A stretch of DNA of 45,095 bases from NCBI GenBank assembly GCA_022795905.1, contig JAAWHO010000002.1, forward strand, positions 1 to 45,095, read 5' to 3'. This DNA comes from Oscillospiraceae bacterium (GTDB lineage Bacteria > Bacillota > Clostridia > Oscillospirales > Oscillospiraceae). The translations under genes were made by a program, and so were the position numbers. This document shows, piece by piece, positions 16,831 through 25,698 of the stretch (the stretch's first letter is position 1; each line of letters opens with the position of its first letter). The notes beneath the pieces are model-generated. The model made no database searches. It had not been told where the DNA came from and was given only the letters and a program-made list of their open reading frames with translations.

Positions 16831-18678
16831 ATGCGGCCATACCAGGAGGAATACATCGCCAATCTGCAGGAGATTGCCGCCCTCACCCTCGGCCGCAGGC
16901 CGGAGGACGGGACCCTGGCGGACTACCTGGACCGCCAGGAGCGGGAGGAGGCGCGGCAGCTGGCGCTGGTGGACCGGAATATGGAGCTGCTGCGGGGGGA
17001 GCTCTTCCCCCTGCTGGACCACCTGCCCGACGCGGACGGGGAGACGCTGGAGGAGTTGGGGCGCTTTGCCTCCCCGCTGCTCAAGGAGCTGGACGCGGAC
17101 CTCTTCTGCCTCATCCACCAGGCGCTGCTGAGCCTGGCCCGGCAGCGGCGGGACCGGGACGGCGTGATCCGGGAGCTCTACTGGCTGGGCATCGGGCGGC
17201 ACGCCCGGTCCGGCCAGCTGGTGGGGCTGGAGGTGGAGGTGCTGGAGTCCGTCTTTTCTCAGATCCGCCTGTGCTTCGCGGAGGCGGCGGCCTACCTCAA
17301 GTACTTCGGGGAGATCGAGAATCCGGATACCCGGAACTATATCCTCCGCTCCCTGGCCAACCGCTCCCTGGGACAGTTCAAATCCGTCAGCGCCCGGGTT
17401 CGTCTGCTCAAAAACGCCCTGGAGGTCTTCCGGGACCCCTTCTACCGGAGCATGGACCCGGAGATCCCCTGGGACCGGTTCGTCATGCAGACCCACCGGC
17501 TGATGGCCTCCAGTATTACCTACAGCCGGGAGAGCACTATGACGTCTCAGGATGTGGCCGACATCATGGAGTCGGTCTACATCGTCTATGACGAGCAGCT
17601 CAGGGCTGCGGCGGAGGGGAAGCGGACGGCGCTGCGCCCGGTTTTTCACTACCACGCCATTGCGTACTACTGCGGTCTGGACAGCCTGAACGGCCTGATG
17701 GGGAAGGTGGAGCTCCTGATAGACGGGGCGGACAGCGGGGACTTCTCCCTGGAGGGGATGTACGCGGCCATCTCCCTGCCGGCCTTCTACTGCCAGTACC
17801 TTCAGCAGTACCCGGAGCTGCTTCAGGGGCGGGAGGCCTACGTGGAGGAGCTGTACCGGCGGGTGCTGGCCTATATGGAAGCCTTTCCCGCCGGGGCGGA
17901 GAACAGCACGCTGTTTCTCTACCTCTGCCAGCTCTCCTACACCTTTGTGGAGACGGCCCGCAGCGTGCCCTACGGGGTATTTCTTGAGAGGCTGCTCATC
18001 CGCTTCGCCCCGGAGATCTACCTCCACTCCCGGACAGTCACCGAGGCGGCGGAGGTGTTCAGCGAGATTCTTCTGGCGGAGGAGCCGGGATTCTTTGACG
18101 ACATAGACGACATCCGGGCCATCGCGGACCCGGCGGAGAAGCGGCGGGAGGTGCTGCGCTTCGCCCGGGGGTGCGGGATGTTCCACGACGTGGGGAGGCT
18201 CAACCTCACCGGCCTCTACGCCCACGCCGGACGCCACTGGCTGGAGGAGGAGTACGAGCTCTCCCGGCTCCACACGGTGTCCGGGGAGGCGATGCTGGCC
18301 GCCCGGCCCTCCACCCGGCGGTACGCTTCCGCCGCCCTGGGCCACCACGCGTGGTACGGCGGCGGAGAGCGGAGCTACCCGGACAGCTACCAGCGGCTGG
18401 CCTGCCCGGAGCGGCAGATGGTGGACATCATCAGTCTGCTGGACTGGCTGGAGAACATCGTTTACAGCTCCCATCTGTTTACGGGCACTGCCCAAACCTT
18501 CTGCCAGGCCGCGGAGAATGCGGTATCCCTGGAGGGCCGGCGCTTCTCGCCGGTGCTTATCGAGCGCCTGCGGATTCCGGAGACGGCGGAGCGGCTGCGG
18601 CTGGCCCTGGAGCGGGGACGGCGGCTGGCGCTGGAGCGGATGTATACCGGCGCGGGAGCGGAGGTCCAGGGCGAGTAG
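16831..18678 (+). CDS. HD-domain protein, degenerate HD-GYP-like, with a long uncharacterised N-terminal region
   Basis: MFHDVGRLNL ... ALGHHAWYGGGERSYP ... VDIISLLDWLENI. Confidence 0.8.
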   Translation: MRPYQEEYIANLQEIAALTLGRRPEDGTLADYLDRQEREEARQLALVDRNMELLRGELFPLLDHLPDADGETLEELGRFASPLLKELDADLFCLIHQALLSLARQRRDRDGVIRELYWLGIGRHARSGQLVGLEVEVLESVFSQIRLCFAEAAAYLKYFGEIENPDTRNYILRSLANRSLGQFKSVSARVRLLKNALEVFRDPFYRSMDPEIPWDRFVMQTHRLMASSITYSRESTMTSQDVADIMESVYIVYDEQLRAAAEGKRTALRPVFHYHAIAYYCGLDSLNGLMGKVELLIDGADSGDFSLEGMYAAISLPAFYCQYLQQYPELLQGREAYVEELYRRVLAYMEAFPAGAENSTLFLYLCQLSYTFVETARSVPYGVFLERLLIRFAPEIYLHSRTVTEAAEVFSEILLAEEPGFFDDIDDIRAIADPAEKRREVLRFARGCGMFHDVGRLNLTGLYAHAGRHWLEEEYELSRLHTVSGEAMLAARPSTRRYASAALGHHAWYGGGERSYPDSYQRLACPERQMVDIISLLDWLENIVYSSHLFTGTAQTFCQAAENAVSLEGRRFSPVLIERLRIPETAERLRLALERGRRLALERMYTGAGAEVQGE

Positions 18679-18681
18679 TGT

Positions 18682-18743
18682 TGGGCTTCGCCCAAACCCA
18701 CCAGGGCTTTGCCCTGGACCCACCGCCCTTTGAAAAGGGCGGC
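18682..18743. repeat. Cluster of three short intergenic palindromes
   Basis: TTGGGCTTCGCCCAA, CCAGGGCTTTGCCCTGG, GCCCTTTGAAAAGGGC in series. Confidence 0.7.
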
Positions 18744-18771
18744 CCTAAACTTTGTTTTTGGGGCAAGAATA

Positions 18772-18805
18772 GAGGGGAGACGGCCATAAGGTCGTCTCCC
18801 CTCTG
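18772..18805. terminator. Bidirectional terminator hairpin
   Basis: AGAGGGGAGACGGCC-ATAA-GGTCGTCTCCCCTCT with one G.U. Confidence 0.75.
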
Positions 18806-18821
18806 TTCTTTTGCCTGCCGG

Positions 18822-20315
18822 TCAGCCGGAAAATCTGGCGGCCCGGGCCGCCGAAACGCTCCAGGTGACCCAGCGCCCGCAGTCGTCCGCGGCCATCTCC
18901 CCAGCCCACCGGAGGACCTCGGCGTCCGGCCCGTCCATGGCGCCGGCCAGCGCGGAAAGCCCGTCATAGCCCTGCCGGCTGTAGAAAAGGGCCGTCACCG
19001 CGCTCCCGGACAAATTCCCCCGCTCCACCTGCCAGGCGTTGTACCGGGCGGCAATGTTGTCGATATTGGCGTAGTTGAGCAGCAGCCATCCTGCCAGGGC
19101 GATGGGAGCCGCCGTCCGGAAGAATCGGAATTCCCGCCGCCAGACCTTCCGCACAATAAGGGCCAAGGCAACAGACAGCATCCCCATGCCCCAGTAGGTG
19201 AGGCACCGCTTGAAGGACAGGCCGTAGACGGAGACATACAGCGTCATCCGCCACCCGGCGGACACCAGCAGCACCGCTGTCAGTCCCACCAGAGCCGTGG
19301 AGAGAACCCGGAGCCGCTTATCCTCCCGGCACAGCCACACCGCCGCCAGAATCACCGCCCCGTTGAACCCCGCCAGTCCCACCAGCTGGAAGAAGCCGCT
19401 GCGGGCGTACTCGGCGTAGGAGATGCCCACCCTGGCCAGGTAGCTCTTGTCACCGAAGAGGGCGGCGGACTGGACCGCCAGGAACAGGACGTACAGCCCG
19501 TCCAGCGCCCCCAGCAGCATCACCGCCGGGAGGGGGCTCCGGCCTGCCCAGGCCCTTTCGGCCCTCGGCTTCTGCTCCGTGTGGGCGGCGAAGTACAGCA
19601 GGGAAAAGCAGAAGGGCGTCAGGAGCACCGTCAGCATCAGCCGCACCGGCCCCTCGCTGAAGCTCACATCCAATTTCCCCAGCACATCCCCGGCTACCAT
19701 GGCAAACACCGCGTCCGCGTCCATGAGCACCGCCGTCACGATGCCCAGCACCGGCAGCGTCACCGCCAGGCCGATGAGCACCGGCAGGCTGCGGGCAAAG
19801 CCCTTCCCCCCTCTCTCGGCGCGCAGGGTGTCGTACAGCGCGCCGCACCGGACAAAGGGGCCCTTGATGAGCAGCCACAGCCGCTCCGGGAGCATCCCGG
19901 CCCGGTCCCAGGCCAGCCGCCCGCCCCCGCACAGCTCCCAGGTATGGACCGCCACGAGCAGGACCAGCGCCCCGCTGTTCCAGAACCGAAACCACTGGTT
20001 GGAGAAGACGGCAAAGGTCAGCGCCAGCAGAGCCGCGGCCCCCATAAGGACCCGATTGACCCGACGCTCCATACCGCCGGTCCCCCGGTAGAGGAAGAGA
20101 ACCGCATACCAGGCGGCGGTAAGCAGCGTAATTCCCAGCCCCGGCAGGACCCGCCAGCTCCAATCCCGCAGAAAACTCACCCCCAGAAAGGCCAGGGCCG
20201 CCGACAGCCACACCAGCCGCCGCTCCCGGGCCCCCACCTTCCACGGCTCCCGGGAAGGCGGCGCGGCGGGAGGGACCGCGGGTATCTGGGGCATCCCGGT
20301 ATTGGATTCTGTCAT
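18822..20315 (-). CDS. DUF4173 domain-containing membrane protein
   Basis: ORF trimmed to MTESNTGMPQ; many TM helices, LLLNYANIDNIAARYN near the C-terminus. Confidence 0.8.
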   Translation of the reverse strand: MTESNTGMPQIPAVPPAAPPSREPWKVGARERRLVWLSAALAFLGVSFLRDWSWRVLPGLGITLLTAAWYAVLFLYRGTGGMERRVNRVLMGAAALLALTFAVFSNQWFRFWNSGALVLLVAVHTWELCGGGRLAWDRAGMLPERLWLLIKGPFVRCGALYDTLRAERGGKGFARSLPVLIGLAVTLPVLGIVTAVLMDADAVFAMVAGDVLGKLDVSFSEGPVRLMLTVLLTPFCFSLLYFAAHTEQKPRAERAWAGRSPLPAVMLLGALDGLYVLFLAVQSAALFGDKSYLARVGISYAEYARSGFFQLVGLAGFNGAVILAAVWLCREDKRLRVLSTALVGLTAVLLVSAGWRMTLYVSVYGLSFKRCLTYWGMGMLSVALALIVRKVWRREFRFFRTAAPIALAGWLLLNYANIDNIAARYNAWQVERGNLSGSAVTALFYSRQGYDGLSALAGAMDGPDAEVLRWAGEMAADDCGRWVTWSVSAARAARFSG

Positions 20316-20319
20316 CGTG

Positions 20320-20730
20320 TCATCCCTCCTGTTCAATAATTTGCAGTTGATCCAGGCGGAGCTCGCTGTCCATCTCATAGATCCCCTGATAGGGCTGTTC
20401 CAGAAACAGCCTCGTGCCCTCCCGGTAGAGGAACACTGTGCCGGCGCCGCCGGCCCGGAAGCCGAAGTCGATCCGCGCCAGCCCGGCTCTCTCGGCGGGG
20501 ATGTCCTGTACGCTGGGCCGTCCGGTATTTTCCTTGACGGACCGCCGGAGCAGGTCCAGAAGCCGGGCAATCGAGTCCCCGCCGGTGACGGTCAGGTCCA
20601 GCTGATCCACGGTAATGGTGACGCTCTCCAGGTCCTCCGCCGCTGGGAGGACCAGCTTCCCGGCGGACAGCACGCCGCAGGAGGTCAGAAGCAGCAGAGC
20701 GGCAATCGCCCCCGCCAGCCGCGTTTTCAT
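20320..20730 (-). CDS. Hypothetical lipoprotein
   Basis: MKTRLAGAIAALLLLTSCG lipobox. Confidence 0.75.
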   Translation of the reverse strand: MKTRLAGAIAALLLLTSCGVLSAGKLVLPAAEDLESVTITVDQLDLTVTGGDSIARLLDLLRRSVKENTGRPSVQDIPAERAGLARIDFGFRAGGAGTVFLYREGTRLFLEQPYQGIYEMDSELRLDQLQIIEQEG

Positions 20731-20948
20731 CGTGTTCCTTCCTCCTCCGGCACATATTCCAGGATATCCCCCGGCTGGCAGTCCAGGGCCTGGCAGATGG
20801 CCTCCAGGGTGGAGAAGCGCACCGCCTTGGCCTTGTTGGTTTTTAAGACGGACAGGTTGGCGATGGTCACCTCCACCTGCTCCGATAGCTGGCTCAGGCT
20901 CATTTTCCGCTTGGCCAGCATGACGTCCAGATTGACCACAATCGGCAT
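20727..20948 (-). CDS. Small XRE-family HTH regulator (YozG-like)
   Basis: LDVMLAKRKMSLSQLSEQVEVTIANLSVLKTNKAKAVRFSTLEAICQALDCQPGDIL. Confidence 0.9.
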   Translation of the reverse strand: MPIVVNLDVMLAKRKMSLSQLSEQVEVTIANLSVLKTNKAKAVRFSTLEAICQALDCQPGDILEYVPEEEGTR

Positions 20949-20961
20949 TCCACTCCCCTCC

Positions 20962-21435
20962 CTATATGGTCAGATCGTTCTCCGCCTTCAGGTCGGCGGC
21001 CTTCAGCACCAGATGGCTCAGCAGGAACGCCGCCAGGGCGATGGCCAGCCCTACCACGCACACCGCCGTCCCCAGCAGCCACACAGGGGAGCCCGCCAGG
21101 ATCTCCACCGTTACGGTACCCACCGCGCAGTAGCCCGTATCCACCAGGGCGCAGAAGCCGATGCCGCTGAGCCAGCGGGCGTTTTTGTGGCAGAAGGAGT
21201 TGTCCTTCCCGATCTCCGTGCAGATTTTCCAGAACAGCACCAGGGCGATGACAATGGGCGCCGCGCTGACGCTGACCGCCGCGATCCCCGGCGCCACCAG
21301 CCACGCCAGCTCCGGGAGCCGCGCCCCGGCCTCCTGTATCCGCGCGGGAAAGATCTCAACGTACCATACCGCCACCAGCACCGCCAGAAACAGGATGGTC
21401 CCTTTCAAGGTCCGTACCAGTCCTACACGCTTCAT
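20962..21435 (-). CDS. DUF2975 domain-containing membrane protein
   Basis: Four TM helices, adjacent to a YozG-like HTH gene; start MKRVGLVRTLKG. Confidence 0.8.
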   Translation of the reverse strand: MKRVGLVRTLKGTILFLAVLVAVWYVEIFPARIQEAGARLPELAWLVAPGIAAVSVSAAPIVIALVLFWKICTEIGKDNSFCHKNARWLSGIGFCALVDTGYCAVGTVTVEILAGSPVWLLGTAVCVVGLAIALAAFLLSHLVLKAADLKAENDLTI

Positions 21436-21590
21436 ATCGAAGCCCTCCTTCCAGATCTTGCCCACATGATACCAGCTTGATTTCCGTTTGTCAATATATT
21501 TTTATTGTTTTTCGATAAAACTTTTTTCTTTACCCAAAACAGACATTGTGCTATAATAGGAACCATCAAGAATCAGCGGGAGGGCTTGCT

Positions 21591-22274
21591 ATGACCATCG
21601 GACTGGCCTACGCCATGGGCGGGGAAATTGAGAGCATTCTGAACACCACGGACGCCAAGCTGCTGGAGACAGTGTGCGGCGTATCCGTCTATGAGATCGA
21701 GCCGGGGCTGCTGGCCTACCTGGGCGGCGTGGGGAAGGTGAACGCCGCTATGGGCGCGCAGCTGTTTATCGACCGGTACCACCCGGACTGGCTCGTCAAC
21801 GCCGGCGTGGCCGGGAGCTTCCTGGATTTGTCCATCGGGACCATCGTGTTGGCCGATTGCTTCGTCCAGCACGACGTGGACACCACCCCCATGGGGGACC
21901 CCATTGGGCTGGTGTCTACAGTAAACAGGGTGGACTTCCCCACCAGCGAGACAGAGCGGCTGAGCGGCATCCTGACTGCCCAGGGCGTGGAGCACAGGGT
22001 GGGAAAGGTGGCTACCGGCGAGGTGTTCATGACCAAGGGGGAGCGGGCGGACTGGGTGGCAAGGACCTTCGCGCCTGCCCTCTGCGAGATGGAGGGCGGG
22101 GCCATCGCCCAGGTGTGCCTGCGCAACGGGGTGAAATTTACCGCGCTGAAATCCGTCTCCGACCGGCTGTGCCAGGAGAACAACGCCGAAGAGTTCTTCA
22201 ATTACGCCGAGGCGATGGAGAAGCTGAATGGCATTGTCTTACCCTTCGCCCGCGCGCTGAGGGACGGGAAATAA
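21591..22274 (+). CDS. mtnN: 5'-methylthioadenosine/S-adenosylhomocysteine nucleosidase
   Basis: MTIGLAYAMGGEIESIL, VAGSF, CEMEGGAIAQVC, KSVSDRL; directly upstream of luxS. Confidence 0.92.
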   Translation: MTIGLAYAMGGEIESILNTTDAKLLETVCGVSVYEIEPGLLAYLGGVGKVNAAMGAQLFIDRYHPDWLVNAGVAGSFLDLSIGTIVLADCFVQHDVDTTPMGDPIGLVSTVNRVDFPTSETERLSGILTAQGVEHRVGKVATGEVFMTKGERADWVARTFAPALCEMEGGAIAQVCLRNGVKFTALKSVSDRLCQENNAEEFFNYAEAMEKLNGIVLPFARALRDGK

Positions 22275-22293
22275 TCATAAAGGAGCAACGACT

Positions 22294-22752
22294 ATGGAAC
22301 GAATCGCAAGCTTTCAGGTGGACCACAACAAGCTGGAGCCGGGGCTGTACCTCTCCCGCCGGGACGGGGAGGCGACCACCCTTGACCTCCGCTTCAAGAA
22401 GCCCAACACCGGCGATCTTCTCTCCAACGCGGAGATGCACTCCGTGGAGCACGTCATCGCCACCCTCCTGCGCAGCGGCAGGGCCAAGGACGCCATCATC
22501 TACTTCGGCCCCATGGGCTGCCAGACCGGGTTCTATCTGCTCTTTGACAGCCGCCAGCTCACCGACGGGCAGGCGGTGGAGCTGGTAAAGGAGACCTTTG
22601 CCGCCGGCGCGGCCTTCGACGGCCCCATGCCCGGGAAGAGCGCCGCCGAGTGCGGGAACTATATCAACCTGGATATTGAACTTGCCAAGGCCCAATGCGG
22701 CTTTTACAGCGAGCTTATCAGGGACTGGTCCGAGGCGAAGCTGGCCTACTGA
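22294..22752 (+). CDS. luxS: S-ribosylhomocysteine lyase LuxS
   Basis: SFQVDHNKLEPGLYLSRRDG, MHSVEHVIATLLR, GPMGCQTGFYLL. Confidence 0.97.
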   Translation: MERIASFQVDHNKLEPGLYLSRRDGEATTLDLRFKKPNTGDLLSNAEMHSVEHVIATLLRSGRAKDAIIYFGPMGCQTGFYLLFDSRQLTDGQAVELVKETFAAGAAFDGPMPGKSAAECGNYINLDIELAKAQCGFYSELIRDWSEAKLAY

Positions 22753-22930
22753 ATGTTGAGAAGCCTGACAAACAGGCCGGCCCCCGCAAACCGCCATTAA
22801 GGGCCGCCGCCCTCTGCAATCTTGATGGCCGCAGGAAAAACCGCAGGAATATTCCGTCAGCTCTTCACATATGCTGGAGCGTCGGCACAGGGGACATCCC
22901 TGCCGAACTACCAATGAGGTGAACGTACAT

Positions 22931-23536
22931 ATGGAAGAGACCTGCAACCTTGTCCAGCTCCGGGGCGCCGCCGCCGGTGAGCCCGTCCTGTCCCATGAGA
23001 ACCACGACCAGCGGTTCTATCGCTTCCCCTTCTCCGTCCAGAGGCTCTCCGGCCAGGCGGACGTCCTCTACGTCATCGCCACCGGGCAGCAGCTGGAGGG
23101 CCTGCTGCCCCTGGAGGGTCGGCGGCTGGCCATCAGCGGGCAGCTGCGCTCCTTCAACAACAAGAGCGGCACGGGCAGCCGCCTGGTCATCTCGGTCTTT
23201 GCCCGGTCCCTGGCCCCCACCGGGGAGGACGACTACAACTGCATCCGCCTGCGGGGGGTCATCTGCAAGCCGCCGGTGCTGCGGCGGACGCCCCTGGGGC
23301 GGTGCATCTCGGACATGATGCTGGCGGTGAACCGCCGGTACGGCCGGGCGGACTACCTGCCCTGCATCGCCTGGGGCCAGGTGGCCATGGTCACCGGCCG
23401 CATGGCGGTGGGCTCTCCCCTGGCCCTGGAGGGCCGGGTCCAGAGCCGGATCTATACCAAGGTGGTGGACGGCCAGGCCGAGGAGCGGACCGCCTATGAG
23501 GTCAGCGTGATGCAGCTTGTCAAGGAGGAGGTCTGA
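22931..23536 (+). CDS. Single-stranded DNA-binding (tandem OB-fold-like) protein
   Basis: RFYRFPFSVQRLSGQADVLYVIATGQQLEG and LPCIAWGQVAMVTGRMAVGSPLALEGRVQSRIYTK. Confidence 0.75.
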   Translation: MEETCNLVQLRGAAAGEPVLSHENHDQRFYRFPFSVQRLSGQADVLYVIATGQQLEGLLPLEGRRLAISGQLRSFNNKSGTGSRLVISVFARSLAPTGEDDYNCIRLRGVICKPPVLRRTPLGRCISDMMLAVNRRYGRADYLPCIAWGQVAMVTGRMAVGSPLALEGRVQSRIYTKVVDGQAEERTAYEVSVMQLVKEEV

Positions 23537-23562
23537 GCGCGGGCTCAGACCTCCTCCGCGTT
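23524..23562 (+). terminator. Terminator overlapping the SSB-like stop codon
   Basis: GGAGGAGGTCTGAGC-GCGG-GCTCAGACCTCCTCC then GCGTTTTAT. Confidence 0.85.
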
Positions 23563-23627
23563 TTATCCTTGTAACCGGCCCGGAATTGTGCTATGATAAA
23601 GAAAAAACGGGAGGTCCCACAGGTCCC

Positions 23628-24470
23628 ATGAAAAACATAAAGCTGAATTGGAGGCGGATTGCTCTTTTTTTCTGCATCGCCGTGTTCCTGGTCTCCGGCG
23701 CGCTCCTGCTCCGGGATCTTATCCAGGCCAGCCAGGAGCGGGCCGCCAACGAGGCGCTGGCGGCCATGGTCCGCGCCGCCCGGGGCGGAGACAGCGGCCC
23801 CTCCGGGCCCTCGGGCAGCGGGACGGGCCTCCAGGACGGGACATCCCAGCCGGTCTTCCCCAAGTATGCCGCCAGCGGCCTTCTCTACCGGTACGACGCC
23901 CTCTACAACATGAACAATGATATGGCCGGCTGGCTCTACATCGAGGATACCCAGATCGACTACCCGGTCATGTTCACCCCGGACGACCCGGAGTACTACA
24001 TCCACCGGGGCTTTGACAGGAAGTACGCCGCCAGCGGCTGCCTGTTCATCGGCGCCGGCAGCGCCCCGGACGGCTCCAACGTCCTCATCTACGGCCACCA
24101 CATGAAAAACGGCTCCATGCTCGCCGGCATCATGCAGTACGCCGACGCCGCCTTCGCCCAGGCCCACCCCGTTATCCACTTCGACACCCTGACGGAGGAG
24201 GGCAGCTACGAGGTGGTGGCCGCCTTCTATACCAAGGCCTACACCAGCAAATTCCAGTACCAGACCTACACCGACCTGACGGAGGAGGAGACCTTCAACA
24301 GCTATATCAGCCAGGTCCGCCGCGCCGCCGCCTACGACGCCGGCACGGAGGTGAGCTTCGGCGACCAGCTCCTCACCCTGTCCACGTGCAGCTACCACAC
24401 CGATTACGGGCGCTTCGTCGTGGTGGCCCGGCGGATCCCGGAGGAGGCTGCGCCCGCGGAAGGGAAATAA
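23628..24470 (+). CDS. Class B sortase
   Basis: N-terminal TM, GHHMKNGSML, LLTLSTCSYHTDYGRFVVVARRI. Confidence 0.92.
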   Translation: MKNIKLNWRRIALFFCIAVFLVSGALLLRDLIQASQERAANEALAAMVRAARGGDSGPSGPSGSGTGLQDGTSQPVFPKYAASGLLYRYDALYNMNNDMAGWLYIEDTQIDYPVMFTPDDPEYYIHRGFDRKYAASGCLFIGAGSAPDGSNVLIYGHHMKNGSMLAGIMQYADAAFAQAHPVIHFDTLTEEGSYEVVAAFYTKAYTSKFQYQTYTDLTEEETFNSYISQVRRAAAYDAGTEVSFGDQLLTLSTCSYHTDYGRFVVVARRIPEEAAPAEGK

Positions 24471-24575
24471 AAATAAGCTGTGAATTTTTCATTTTTCCGT
24501 TGTGTTTCCGGCTCAGCTGTGATATGCTGTATCTACCCATAGTCAGAACCAAATGCAGAAAAGGAGTGATATCAT

Positions 24576-24986
24576 ATGGTTAGACTGATCATGAGCGGCT
24601 CGGGTGAGGGTAAGACCAAGCAGCTGCTCGAGCTGATGAACGCCGCCGCCGATACGGAGACGGGGTGCATGGTGTGCATCGAGCCCACCAGGAATATGAG
24701 CTTCAGCCTGCGGCATCAGACCCGCCTGGTGGACGCCTCTGAGTTCGGCATCGACAGCTTTGAGTGCCTGCGGGGCTTTATCTGCGGTATGTACGCCGGC
24801 AATTACGACATTTCCCACGTTTTCGTGGACAATCTGTGCAAGGTGGCCCACGACACGGACGAGCGGAATGTCGGCGCGTTCCTCAACTGGATGGAAAAGT
24901 TCTGTGCGCCCTTGAACCTGAAGATCACCGTCACGGTCAGCGGGGACCCGGGTTCCGCCACTGACACCATGCGGAAGTATATGTAA
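24576..24986 (+). CDS. Hypothetical P-loop protein (137 codons)
   Basis: Walker A GSGEGKTKQ; otherwise uncharacterised. Confidence 0.75.
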   Translation: MVRLIMSGSGEGKTKQLLELMNAAADTETGCMVCIEPTRNMSFSLRHQTRLVDASEFGIDSFECLRGFICGMYAGNYDISHVFVDNLCKVAHDTDERNVGAFLNWMEKFCAPLNLKITVTVSGDPGSATDTMRKYM

Positions 24987-25010
24987 GCGCCCCTTTCCAA
25001 TATGATACCC

Positions 25011-25047
25011 GCCCGCCGCAGGGGCTGACCCTTGCGGCGGGCTTTTT
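25011..25047 (+). terminator. Intrinsic terminator
   Basis: GCCCGCCGCAGGG-GCTGA-CCCTTGCGGCGGGCTTTTT (1-nt bulge). Confidence 0.85.
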
Positions 25048-25077
25048 CACATACACACAGACAAAGCAGGAGGAAAT

Positions 25078-25698
25078 ATGATGGAACCGATTGTTGTCAA
25101 CGCCGTAGGCGAGCAGTGCCCCATCCCCGTTGTCAAGACCGCCAAGGCCCTGGAGGCCATGACCGGCCCCGGCGCCCTGGAGATTCATGTGGACAATGAG
25201 ATCGCCGTCCAGAACGTCAGCCGCCTGGCCTCCGGCAAGGGGCTCCAGGCCGTCAGCGAGAAGCTGGAGGAGAAGCACTTCATTATCCGCATCGCCGTGG
25301 ACACGCCCCTGAGCCCCGCCAAGCCCCAGGAGGCGGAGGCGGTCTGCACCCCCGACGCCCGAGGGGACTTCGTGGTGGCCGTCAGCTCCGCCGGCATGGG
25401 CTCCGGGGACGACGAGCTGGGCAGGACGCTGATGAAGGGCTTTATTTTCGCCCTCACCCAGCTGGAGAAGCTGCCTAAGACCATCCTTTTCTACAACGGC
25501 GGGGCCGCCATCACCACCGAGGGCTCCGTCAGCCTGGAGGACCTGCGGAGCCTGGAGGCCCAGGGGGTGGAGATTATGACCTGCGGCACCTGCCTGAACT
25601 ACTACGGCCTGACGGACAAGCTGGCGGTGGGCTCCGTCAGCAATATGTACACGATAGTGGAGACCCTGGCCAGGGCCGGAAAGGTCATCCGGCCGTGA
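25078..25698 (+). CDS. yedF: Sulfurtransferase-like selenium metabolism protein YedF (TusA + DsrE-like)
   Basis: GEQCPIPVVKTAKAL TusA motif; C-terminal VAVSSAGMGSGDDELGRTLMKGFIFAL. Confidence 0.9.
   Translation: MMEPIVVNAVGEQCPIPVVKTAKALEAMTGPGALEIHVDNEIAVQNVSRLASGKGLQAVSEKLEEKHFIIRIAVDTPLSPAKPQEAEAVCTPDARGDFVVAVSSAGMGSGDDELGRTLMKGFIFALTQLEKLPKTILFYNGGAAITTEGSVSLEDLRSLEAQGVEIMTCGTCLNYYGLTDKLAVGSVSNMYTIVETLARAGKVIRP

Noticed and set aside
14980-18723. 1247-aa minus-strand ORF
   Set aside because: Antisense to three well-supported plus-strand units (MITE-like element, hybrid kinase, HD protein); low-complexity Arg/Pro/Gly/Leu composition typical of mirror ORFs in high-GC DNA.
21490-21590. Possible SAM/SAH riboswitch upstream of mtnN-luxS
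   Set aside because: The leader after the -10 (about 21553) is only around 30 nt, too short for a riboswitch.
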